From WVYX01 sp039592335 (GTDB lineage Bacteria > Gemmatimonadota > Gemmatimonadetes > Gemmatimonadales > GWC2-71-9), in NCBI GenBank assembly GCA_039592335.1, contig JBDHBX010000025.1, forward strand, positions 1-64,000: a DNA stretch of 64,000 bases, given 5' to 3'. The notes beneath the pieces were generated by a model. The model saw only the letters and a list, made by a program, of their open reading frames with translations. It was not told the origin of the DNA and made no database searches. A program made the position numbers and the translations under genes. Within the stretch, counting starts at the first letter, position 1, and every line of letters begins with the position of its first letter. Below are positions 46,096 through 53,682 of the stretch, piece by piece.

Positions 46096-46530
46096 CTACA
46101 CGCTGAGGATTGGGGTCAGCAGTGCTTCGAGATCGAGAAGAACGAAGGAGTCCTCTCCACGCCGGCCCACGGCCCGCACCAACCGGGGATCGACGCCCGG
46201 CAGGTCAGCGCGATCGGAGAGGTCGTCGGCAGCGACGGTCACTAGGTCGATCACTTCATCGACGGTGAAGCCAACCATCTGCTCGCTCACCTCGAACAGC
46301 ACTATGGTTCGCCCCTCGCCGTCCGTGCTGTGGCCTAGCGCACGACTCCCATCCATCAACGGCACGAGTTGGCTCCGAACATTGATCAGGCCGGCCACGG
46401 CCCCCTCGGCCCCGGGGATGCGGGTGGCCTCCTGCCTCGGGAGGATCTCGCGGACGGCTCCGACCTCGGCTGCGCACAGCCGATCGGCCACCCGAAAGAC
46501 CAAGATTCGCACACCCGCCGAGTCGCGCAT
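46096..46530 (-). CDS. cheW: Chemotaxis coupling protein CheW-like (copy 3)
   Basis: 144 aa from ATG at 46530, one base after the rluD stop. CheW domain: RILVFRVADRLCAAEVGAVREIL, GAVAGLINVRSQLVPLMDG and QMVGFTVDEVIDL. The longer open frame upstream is rluD antiphase. First gene of the chemosensory island and the likely partner of CheA, which is two genes downstream. Confidence 0.9.
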   Translation of the reverse strand: MRDSAGVRILVFRVADRLCAAEVGAVREILPRQEATRIPGAEGAVAGLINVRSQLVPLMDGSRALGHSTDGEGRTIVLFEVSEQMVGFTVDEVIDLVTVAADDLSDRADLPGVDPRLVRAVGRRGEDSFVLLDLEALLTPILSV

Positions 46531-46531
46531 C

Positions 46532-47572
46532 TTATTTAAAGAAGCCAAGATAGTCCAACATATTGGGGCGAGCAAGCAGACTCGAATCGCCTGCTGCCTG
46601 CGCCAGGGCCGGGTGCAGATCCGGGGGCCATTCGCTGCGGAACTCGCTCCACGCACCGCTCTCGGGGTGGGTGAATCCAAGAAGCGCGGCATGGAGCGAC
46701 TGGCGCGGCGCGGCGTTCTCCACCGCCTCTGCCAGCCGTCGCTGGGACCCCGTGACCCGCTGGGCACCCCCCTGCCCGTACACGGGGTCCCCCACGATGG
46801 GGTGGCCGATGTGGGCCAGGTGCACCCGTACCTGATGCGTGCGGCCGGTAGCCAGCTTCACGCGCACCAGATCGCAGGTATCGAACCGCGCCACCGGCTC
46901 CACGCGGCTCCGAGCCGGCCGCCCGGTGGCAAGGACCGCCATGCGCTTGCGGTCGGCCGGGTGCCGCGCCACCGGGGCGTCCACGTCCACCGGCTCAGAG
47001 ATGTGGCCCCATACGAGGGCGGCGTACACCCGCCGCACCTTGCGGCGTCCCAGCGCACGGGACAGCGCGCGGTGCGCGGTTTCGGTCTTGGCCACGATGA
47101 GCAGGCCCGAGGTGTCCTTGTCCAGCCGATGGACGATCCCGGGCCGTCCGGGGCCACCCCCCGCGAGAGACGTGCCCCGCGCCACCAGGGCATTGAGCAG
47201 GGTGTCGTCCCAGTGCCCCGGCGCCGGATGGACCACGAGCCCGGCCGGCTTCTCCAGGACCAGGAGCGCGTCGTCCTCGAACACCGCCGTCAGCGCGCGG
47301 GGATACGGCGTGAGCTCCCGAGGCGGCGCCTCTTCCTGGATTTCGACCCGCACGGCGTCGCCCCGGCCCAGAGTGCGTGAGGCCCGGGCCGGTTCGTCGT
47401 TGACGGTCACGCCGCCGGCGGCGATCAGCCGGGCAGCTTGCGTGCGAGAGAGAGAGAGTTGATCGGCGAGAAACCGATCGAGACGTTCCGTCGATTCGGT
47501 GGCGACGTGGAACGTGACGAGGGGAATCGGCTCACGCCTCGGCCGGACCGGCGTGCTCCGCGGTGGTCTCAC
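46532..47572 (-). CDS. rluD: RluD-type 23S rRNA pseudouridine synthase
   Basis: About 346 aa. The S4 RNA-binding domain (ERLDRFLADQLSLSRTQAARLIAAGGVTVN) is followed by the RluA-family catalytic domain with HRLDKDTSGLLIVAKT, whose Asp is the nucleophile. KLATGRTHQVRVHLAHIGHPIVGD is also diagnostic. The start is uncertain: GTG at 47572 is the nearest in-frame start that leaves the whole S4 domain, and it lies 38 bases inside lspA. RluD modifies helix 69 of 23S rRNA. A second class (RluC-like) cannot be excluded. Confidence 0.9.
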   Translation of the reverse strand: MRPPRSTPVRPRREPIPLVTFHVATESTERLDRFLADQLSLSRTQAARLIAAGGVTVNDEPARASRTLGRGDAVRVEIQEEAPPRELTPYPRALTAVFEDDALLVLEKPAGLVVHPAPGHWDDTLLNALVARGTSLAGGGPGRPGIVHRLDKDTSGLLIVAKTETAHRALSRALGRRKVRRVYAALVWGHISEPVDVDAPVARHPADRKRMAVLATGRPARSRVEPVARFDTCDLVRVKLATGRTHQVRVHLAHIGHPIVGDPVYGQGGAQRVTGSQRRLAEAVENAAPRQSLHAALLGFTHPESGAWSEFRSEWPPDLHPALAQAAGDSSLLARPNMLDYLGFFK

Positions 47573-48050
47573 CGCCCTGCCGCCCCTCCTGCCACAGCAC
47601 GAGGGCCAGGGCGATGGCACCACACGTCACCGCCATGTCGGCGACGTTGAAGGTGGGCCAGTGGAACGCGCCGACCCACACGTCGATGAAGTCCACCACG
47701 CCGCGACTGCTCCGGATGCGGTCGAGCAGGTTGCCGACCGCCCCACCACACACCAGCGCCAGGGCGGTGAGGCGCACCCACTGTGCGGAGCGCGTGACAC
47801 GCACCATCGAGCCGAGCACGAGCAGGGCCACCAGCGCGAGTACCATGAACACCCAGCGCGAGTACTGGCCGACGTGGATGCCGAACGCCGCGCCGGGATT
47901 GTAGACGAGACGCAGGGTCAGCCAATCCCCGAGAATCGGAACCGGGGCGTGGGCGAGGGTCGCGACCGCGAGCTGCTTGGTCATGAGGTCCAGCAGCACG
48001 ACCCCGAGCGCGATTCCCCAGAACCACGGAGACTTAAGCCCGTTTTGCAT
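47532..48050 (-). CDS. lspA: Lipoprotein signal peptidase LspA (signal peptidase II)
   Basis: 172 aa from ATG at 48050, overlapping the end of the DksA-type gene by 17 bases. Four membrane helices. The aspartyl catalytic pair is in GNLLDRIRSSRGVVDFIDVW (Asp about 120) and FNVADMAV (Asp about 138). It removes signal peptides from diacylglyceryl-prolipoproteins such as the two lipoproteins at the left end of the window. Confidence 0.96.
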   Translation of the reverse strand: MQNGLKSPWFWGIALGVVLLDLMTKQLAVATLAHAPVPILGDWLTLRLVYNPGAAFGIHVGQYSRWVFMVLALVALLVLGSMVRVTRSAQWVRLTALALVCGGAVGNLLDRIRSSRGVVDFIDVWVGAFHWPTFNVADMAVTCGAIALALVLWQEGRQGGETTAEHAGPAEA

Positions 48051-48417
48051 CTTCCTCTTTGGCCTTGCACTTGATGCACAGCCGCGCGTGTGGCAGGGCG
48101 TCGAGCCGTTCGAACCCGATCTCGTCACCGCACTCGTGGCACGCTCCGAACTTCTCGGGGGAGAAGTACAGGCGGCGCAGCGCCTCGTTCACGTGCCAGA
48201 GATAGCGGCCCTCCTTGGAGGCGAAGAGGAACTGCTTCTCCCGCTCCATGGCATCGGTCCCCTGGTCCGCCATGTGGAACGAGTAGGAGGAGAGATCGCC
48301 GTCCGAGCTCTGGAGCGTGCCGCTGAACTGCTCGTCGTACTGGCCGAGCTCCTTCATCACGCGGTCGCGCTCTTCGAGCAGTCGTTTCTCGAGGTGCTCC
48401 AGTTGCTTCTTCTTCAT
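48034..48417 (-). CDS. DksA/TraR-type zinc-finger transcription regulator
   Basis: 127 aa from ATG at 48417, overlapping the ileS stop (ATGA). An N-terminal coiled coil (KKKQLEHLEKRLLEERDRVMKELG) and a middle helix lead to a C4 zinc finger: CHEC at 93-96 and CIKC at 114-117. DksA/TraR proteins bind the secondary channel of RNA polymerase, often with ppGpp. The coiled-coil tip lacks a DxxDxA motif, so the canonical DksA mode is not certain. The position next to ileS and lspA matches Bacillus ylyA. Confidence 0.88.
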   Translation of the reverse strand: MKKKQLEHLEKRLLEERDRVMKELGQYDEQFSGTLQSSDGDLSSYSFHMADQGTDAMEREKQFLFASKEGRYLWHVNEALRRLYFSPEKFGACHECGDEIGFERLDALPHARLCIKCKAKEEDAKRA

Positions 48418-51400
48418 CCTTCGTCGTCCCTGCCAGTCTGCTCGGCCTCGGCCCTCCTCACGGAGAGCACGACGCTCCGGCCGTCAATGTCCACCGCTTC
48501 GCGGACGTCTGAGTTCGGCAGGTCGTCGCCTGCCTCGAGATGGCGGGCCAGAGTCTCGCCCGCAATGAAATTCCGGTACGCGTCGGCCGCCACCAGCACA
48601 TCCTCCGCGCCGGAGATGCTCAACGCGATCCGCGTATTGTAATCGTACCCCGCCTCTTTTCGTAGTCTCTGGACCCGATTCACCACTTCACGGGCCAGAC
48701 CCTCCCGGCGCAGCTCCTCGCTCACCACCGGATCCAGCGCGACCACGAGCGGCCCCTCGCTCTGCACCGGCCACTCCGTGACCACCTCCCGCTCCACCAC
48801 CACGTCCTCCGGACGGTATTCCCAAATGCGCCCGTCCACTGTGACGGAGACCGCACTCCCCGCCTCCAGCTGTTGGAGTTGCTCCGCGGTGAGCTGCCGG
48901 GTCGCCTGGGCCGCCAGGGGAGTGTCCTTGCCGTACACCTTCCCCAGGTCGCGGAAGCTGGGCTTCGGCTTGAGACGCACGAGCTCCTCGTCCGAGGCCA
49001 CCAGGTCGACCTGCTTGACGTTCACCTCTCCCGCCAGCACGTCCAGGAAGGCCGTGAACGCCTCGCCCCGCAGCCGCTCGGGCACCGCCACCCGGAGCCG
49101 CGCCAGCGGCTGCCGCACCCTGAGGCCTGCCTGCTCGCGGGCCGCTCGTGCGAGGGAGGCCAGGCGCCGGACCGCCTCCATCTGGGCGTCGAGGCCGGGA
49201 TCGTGGTGCCCGCGGTCTCCCGGAAACCGAGCGAGGTGCACCGAAGACCCCTCGAGCCGCCGGTGAATGGCGTCGCTCGCAAACGGGGCCGCCGGGGCCA
49301 GCAGCCGGCTCACCGTCACCAGCGCCTCGTACAGCGTCGCGAGGGCCGCCGGGTCGGCGTGGCCCCCGGGCGCCCAGAACCGGCCCCGGTTCACGCGCAC
49401 GTACCAGTTGGAGAGCTCGTGGTCGCAGAAGTCGATGAGCGTCCGCACCGCGCCGGTCACGTCATAGGCCGCGAGAGCGGCATTCACGGCCCGGGCCACC
49501 GCATCCAGGCGGCTGACCATCCAGCGATCCACCAGCGGGCGCTCGCTCACCGGGGGCGCCTGCCCGGGCGTCCAGTCCTCGGCGTAGAGGGCGAAGAAGC
49601 CGTACGTGTTGCGCAGCCGGTTGAGGAATCCGACCGCGACTTCGCGGATCGCGTCGGGGTCGAACCGCTTGGGCAGCCCCACCTGGCTGGACGCCAACAG
49701 GTAGAGCCGCACGGCGTCGGCGCCGAACTCCGCCACGGCCTCCCATGGGTCGGCGGCGTTGCCGAGGCGCTTCGACATCTTGCGTCCCTCGGCATCGAGC
49801 ACGATCCCGTTCACCAGACAGTGGCGGTACGCCGGGCTGTCGGAGGCGCCCGCCGCGATCGCCAGCAGCGAGTAGAACCAGCCCCGGGTCTGGTCGAGTC
49901 CCTCGCAAATGAAATCGGCGGGGAAGTGCTGCTCGAACTCCCGCTCGTTCTCGAACGGATAGTGCCACTGCGCGTACGGCATCGCTCCGGAGTCAAACCA
50001 CGCGTCGATCACTTCCGGGATCCGACGCATCGTGCCGCCGCAACGCTTCTCCCCGCAGTCGAACGCGTACTCGTCGATGAACGGCTTGTGCGGATCGAAG
50101 TCCTCGGGCAGTGGCTTGCCCCAATGTCGCTCGAGCTCTTCGTAGGATCCGATGACGACACGGTGCGCCGCGTCCCGGTCGCAGATCCACACCGGCAAGG
50201 GCGTGCCCCAATACCGGTCGCGCGACAGCGCCCAGTCGACGTTGTTCTCGAGCCACTCGCCGAAGCGTCCCTCCCCCACCTCTGGAGGATGCCACGCCAC
50301 GTCGTGGTTGATCGCGATCATGCGATCGCGATAAGCCGTGGTGCGCACGAACCACGACTCGCGCGCGTAGTAGATGAGCGGCGAGTCACAGCGCCAGCAG
50401 AAGGGATAGCTGTGCTCGTAGCCCTCGGGCTGATAGCGCCCGAATACCTTCCCCTCCTGCACGAGCCGATCCGCGATCACGGGATTGGCCTCGAAGACGG
50501 TCTTGCCGTTGATCGCAGCCCATGTGGTGCCGCTGAACCGCCCTTCGGCATCGACCGGGTTGACGAACGGCAGTCCGTCGCGCTGGCCGGCGGCGTAGTC
50601 GTCAGCTCCGAACGCGGGCGCCAGATGGACGAGACCGGTGCCCTCCTCATTGGTCACGAAGTCACCCGCCACCACGCGGAAGCCCTGGTCGCCGTCCGCC
50701 GCGACCGCGTCCAGCAGCTGCTCGTAGCGGCGTCCCACGAGGTCGCGCCCCATGAACTCGGCGACGCGAGGGAACGTGGCGAGCGGCTCGCCGCCGGTGG
50801 CACCGGGGACCACCGCCGTCTCGGCGATGACCTTCTCGGCGATGATGCGGCGGCCGTCCACGTTGTGCTCCACATAGCGGAAGTCGGGGTGTACGGCCAC
50901 ACCCACGTTAGACGGCAGCGTCCACGGCGTGGTGGTCCACACCAGGAGATACCGGTCCTCCTCTCCCACGAGCCGGAACAGCACGTAGATAGACGGACTA
51001 CGGTGGGTCGCGTATCCCTGGGCCAGCTCGTGACTCGAGAGCGCCGTTCCGCAACGCGGACAGTAGGGCAGCACCTTGTGCCCCTGATACAACAGGTCGC
51101 GCTCGTGCAGCTGCTTGAGCAGCCACCACACGCTCTCGATGTACTCGTTGGTGTAGGTGACGTACGGCCGCGAGTAATCGAGCCAGTAGCCAATCCGCTC
51201 CGACAACGATTCCCAGTCGGACTTGTAGCGGAACACGCTTTCCTTGCAGCGCTCGTTGAACGCGGCGACGCCGAACTCCTCGATGTCAGCCTTGCCACTG
51301 AGGGCGAGTGCTTTCTCGACCTCGATCTCCACCGGGAGACCGTGCGTATCCCATCCCGCAATCCGGGTGACCGAGCGCCCCAACATCGTGTGGTAGCGGC

Positions 51401-51605
51401 AGACCATGTCCTTGATGGTCCGCGCGAACACGTGATGGACCCCCGGCCGCCCGTTGGCCGTCGGCGGCCCCTCGTAGAACACGAACGGCTCACCGTCGCG
51501 CGAGCCCTCGAGCGTGCGGTGGAACAGATCCTCCTGGCGCCACTGCTCCAACACCTCACGCTCGAAGGCGTCGGCCGTGTCCGCGCGCAGCGGCTGGTAC
51601 GGCAT
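48414..51605 (-). CDS. ileS: Isoleucyl-tRNA synthetase, type 2 (eukaryotic-like)
   Basis: 1063 aa from ATG at 51605, sharing one base with the phosphorylase stop (TGATG). The catalytic domain has the ATP-binding signature as GVHH (55-58, in NGRPGVHHVF) instead of HIGH, and KMSKR in GRKMSKRLGNA. The editing domain (CP1) lies between them (LVWTTTPWTLPSNVGVAVHP). The tRNA anticodon-binding and C-terminal regions are present. Length and signature fit the IleRS2 class, often resistant to mupirocin. The longer frame upstream is shadow. Complete. Confidence 0.97.
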   Translation of the reverse strand: MPYQPLRADTADAFEREVLEQWRQEDLFHRTLEGSRDGEPFVFYEGPPTANGRPGVHHVFARTIKDMVCRYHTMLGRSVTRIAGWDTHGLPVEIEVEKALALSGKADIEEFGVAAFNERCKESVFRYKSDWESLSERIGYWLDYSRPYVTYTNEYIESVWWLLKQLHERDLLYQGHKVLPYCPRCGTALSSHELAQGYATHRSPSIYVLFRLVGEEDRYLLVWTTTPWTLPSNVGVAVHPDFRYVEHNVDGRRIIAEKVIAETAVVPGATGGEPLATFPRVAEFMGRDLVGRRYEQLLDAVAADGDQGFRVVAGDFVTNEEGTGLVHLAPAFGADDYAAGQRDGLPFVNPVDAEGRFSGTTWAAINGKTVFEANPVIADRLVQEGKVFGRYQPEGYEHSYPFCWRCDSPLIYYARESWFVRTTAYRDRMIAINHDVAWHPPEVGEGRFGEWLENNVDWALSRDRYWGTPLPVWICDRDAAHRVVIGSYEELERHWGKPLPEDFDPHKPFIDEYAFDCGEKRCGGTMRRIPEVIDAWFDSGAMPYAQWHYPFENEREFEQHFPADFICEGLDQTRGWFYSLLAIAAGASDSPAYRHCLVNGIVLDAEGRKMSKRLGNAADPWEAVAEFGADAVRLYLLASSQVGLPKRFDPDAIREVAVGFLNRLRNTYGFFALYAEDWTPGQAPPVSERPLVDRWMVSRLDAVARAVNAALAAYDVTGAVRTLIDFCDHELSNWYVRVNRGRFWAPGGHADPAALATLYEALVTVSRLLAPAAPFASDAIHRRLEGSSVHLARFPGDRGHHDPGLDAQMEAVRRLASLARAAREQAGLRVRQPLARLRVAVPERLRGEAFTAFLDVLAGEVNVKQVDLVASDEELVRLKPKPSFRDLGKVYGKDTPLAAQATRQLTAEQLQQLEAGSAVSVTVDGRIWEYRPEDVVVEREVVTEWPVQSEGPLVVALDPVVSEELRREGLAREVVNRVQRLRKEAGYDYNTRIALSISGAEDVLVAADAYRNFIAGETLARHLEAGDDLPNSDVREAVDIDGRSVVLSVRRAEAEQTGRDDEG

Positions 51606-52435
51606 CAGGCCAGGCGCTCCAGCACCCCGGTCGCGAGGCTCGTGAGATTCGGCTCTGCCGCGGCGGCGGTCGCGATGATCGTCGGGATATCGGCCGGCTC
51701 GAGAGCGTCCGGCAGGCACTGGTCGGTGATGATGGAGATTCCCAGCACCCGCATGCCGCCGTGGACCGCCACGAGCACCTCCGGGACGGTCGACATACCG
51801 ACCACGTCGGCGCCGATGACCCGCAGGAAGCGGTATTCCGCCGGGGTCTCCAGATTGGGCCCCGGCACGGCCACGTACACCCCTTCGCGCAGCGTGAGCT
51901 TGAGATCACGTGCGACAGCACGTGCCAGCTGCCGCAATGACCCGTCGTAGGGCTGTGACATGTCGGGGAAGCGCGGGCCGAGCTCGTCGTCGTTCGGGCC
52001 GATCAGCGGATTGTCACCCAGCAAGTTGATGTGATCGGCAATGAGCACCAGATCACCTGGACCCCACAGGGGATGCATCCCACCACAGGCGTTGGACACC
52101 AGCATGGTGTGCGCCCCGAGCGCCCGGATCACCCGCACGGGAAAGGTGATCTGCTGCATGGAGTACCCCTCGTAGCGGTGGAACCGCCCCTGCATGGCGA
52201 CCACGCGCTGCCCACCCAGGGTCCCGAACAGCAGCTTGCCAGCGTGAAATTCCAGCGTCGACAGGGGGAATCCGGGAATCGACTCATAGCCGATCTCGGC
52301 CTCGACCGCGATCTCCTGCGCCAGCCCCCCCAAGCCGGTCCCCAAGATGAGCGCGACGTCGGGGGTGAAGGTCGTCGTCTGCCGCACAACGTCCACCGCC
52401 CGCTCGATCTCCGCGCGCAGCCTACCCGCCGTCAT
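51605..52435 (-). CDS. Purine nucleoside phosphorylase (trimeric, class I family)
   Basis: 276 aa from ATG at 52435, overlapping the divIVA stop (ATGA). Low-molecular-weight trimeric PNP fold: LILGTGLGGLA (29-39, phosphate site), GRFHRYEG (83-90), SNACGGMHP, VPGPNLETPAEYRFL with the base-binding Glu200 and GMSTVPEV. The residue equivalent to human Asn243 is Asp238 (ITDQCLPD). It splits purine nucleosides to base plus ribose-1-phosphate for salvage, next to hpt in the same region. Specificity could include 6-aminopurines. Confidence 0.93.
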   Translation of the reverse strand: MTAGRLRAEIERAVDVVRQTTTFTPDVALILGTGLGGLAQEIAVEAEIGYESIPGFPLSTLEFHAGKLLFGTLGGQRVVAMQGRFHRYEGYSMQQITFPVRVIRALGAHTMLVSNACGGMHPLWGPGDLVLIADHINLLGDNPLIGPNDDELGPRFPDMSQPYDGSLRQLARAVARDLKLTLREGVYVAVPGPNLETPAEYRFLRVIGADVVGMSTVPEVLVAVHGGMRVLGISIITDQCLPDALEPADIPTIIATAAAAEPNLTSLATGVLERLA

Positions 52436-52926
52436 GACTTCGTGGGAGGGGTGCCGTCGCGCTCGTGCTCGGCCAGCGCGTCGATCTCGGCGAGCTGGCG
52501 CCACAGGAGTTGGCGGAACGCCGTCAGGTAGGCACTGAACTGCCGCTGCGCCTCCTCGATGTCTCGGCGGGTCTCCGACTCGGTCGCCCGCGCCTCGGTG
52601 AGGATCTCCTCGGCCTTCACCTGGGCGTCGCGCATGGCAGCCTCCGAATCGCGCTTGGCCGCCTGCTCCGTGTCGGCGCGCACCTGCTGAGCCATGACGA
52701 CCGCGTCGTTGAGCGCCTTCTCCCGGTCGCGGTACGACTTGAGCTGTTCGCGTAGGCTCTGGAGTCGCTCCTCCAGCGTGGCGCGCTCGCGGAGCAGTCG
52801 TTCCAGCTCCTCCGCGACGCGCGCACGGAAGTCTTCGACGCCAGAGACGTCGTAGCCGAAGGCGGAACGGCGGAACTCCTGCGTCCGCACGTCCACCGGC
52901 GTCAGTCGGAACCCTTCGTCGTTCAT
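52432..52926 (-). CDS. divIVA: DivIVA-family coiled-coil protein
   Basis: 164 aa from ATG at 52926, overlapping the yggS stop (ATGA). The N-terminal lipid-binding motif region reads LTPVDVRTQEFRRSAFGYD (about 8-26), matching the DivIVA consensus (TPxDIRxxxFxxxxxGYDxxEVxxFL). Coiled coils cover about 30-70 and 75-150. DivIVA binds curved membrane at septa and poles. Unlike many Firmicutes, no sepF, ylmG or ylmH lie between it and yggS, and a phosphorylase gene separates it from ileS. Confidence 0.88.
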   Translation of the reverse strand: MNDEGFRLTPVDVRTQEFRRSAFGYDVSGVEDFRARVAEELERLLRERATLEERLQSLREQLKSYRDREKALNDAVVMAQQVRADTEQAAKRDSEAAMRDAQVKAEEILTEARATESETRRDIEEAQRQFSAYLTAFRQLLWRQLAEIDALAEHERDGTPPTKS

Positions 52927-53618
52927 CTGGGCCGCTCTCCGAACAGGACGGTGCCCAACCGCAGCATGGTTGCTCCTTCAGCGACGGCCGCGCGGTAGTC
53001 TCCCGACATCCCCATCGAGAGCTCCGGGAGCTCGAGCCCCGCTCGCTCGAGCCGGTCGCGCAGCTCGCGCAGACCCGCGAAGACCCGGTGATGCATCCGC
53101 TCGTCGTCCACGAACGGGGCCATCGTCATCAAGCCCCGCAGCGTGAGCGCCGGCAGCCCGGCAATATGCTGGGCCACGCGCTCGGCTTCTTCCGGCACGC
53201 AGCCGCTCTTCTGCTCCTCGCCGGCGACGTTCACCTGGAGCAACACGGGAAGCACTGCATCACCCGCGTGCCCTTCCATGGCCCGGGCCAGGGCGTCGGC
53301 CAACCGCACCGAATCCACCGAATGCACCATGGCAAAGCGCCCCACCACGTACTTGGCCTTGTTCGTCTGCAGGTGACCGATCAGGTGCCACCGCACCGGA
53401 AGCTCGGTCAGCTCCTCGAGCTTGCCGAGGGCCTCCTGCACGCGGCTCTCCCCCAGGTCGCGCAGGCCGGCCGCATGCGCGGCCCGCGCCACCTCGGGTG
53501 GATGGCCCTTGGTCACCGCGACGATGGCCACCTCCCCCGTCAGGCCTGCTCGCGCCTGGATACGGGCAATCTCGTCCCGGATGCGGGCGAGATTGCCGGG
53601 GACGGCGCCAAAACTCAT
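52923..53618 (-). CDS. yggS: PLP-binding protein YggS (PLPBP/YlmE family)
   Basis: 231 aa from ATG at 53618. An alanine-racemase-like barrel with the PLP lysine at K37 (IVAVTKGHP). WHLIGHLQTNKAK, SVDSVRLADAL, LLQVNVAGEEQKSG, GLMTMAP and the C-terminal LSMGMSGDYRAAV are all diagnostic. It is involved in PLP homeostasis. A 64-base gap with no other gene separates its start from the DUF2723 gene. Confidence 0.95.
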   Translation of the reverse strand: MSFGAVPGNLARIRDEIARIQARAGLTGEVAIVAVTKGHPPEVARAAHAAGLRDLGESRVQEALGKLEELTELPVRWHLIGHLQTNKAKYVVGRFAMVHSVDSVRLADALARAMEGHAGDAVLPVLLQVNVAGEEQKSGCVPEEAERVAQHIAGLPALTLRGLMTMAPFVDDERMHHRVFAGLRELRDRLERAGLELPELSMGMSGDYRAAVAEGATMLRLGTVLFGERPR

Positions 53619-53682
53619 AACCTGTGAACTTAGCTGTGCTTGCAGGTCCTGCAAAGCCGCCGGGTGGCGGCGGAAAGGGCCG

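Noticed and set aside
48873..51950. Plus-strand open frame of about 1025 codons opposite ileS
   Set aside because: Antisense of ileS; no ribosome binding site or recognisable domain.
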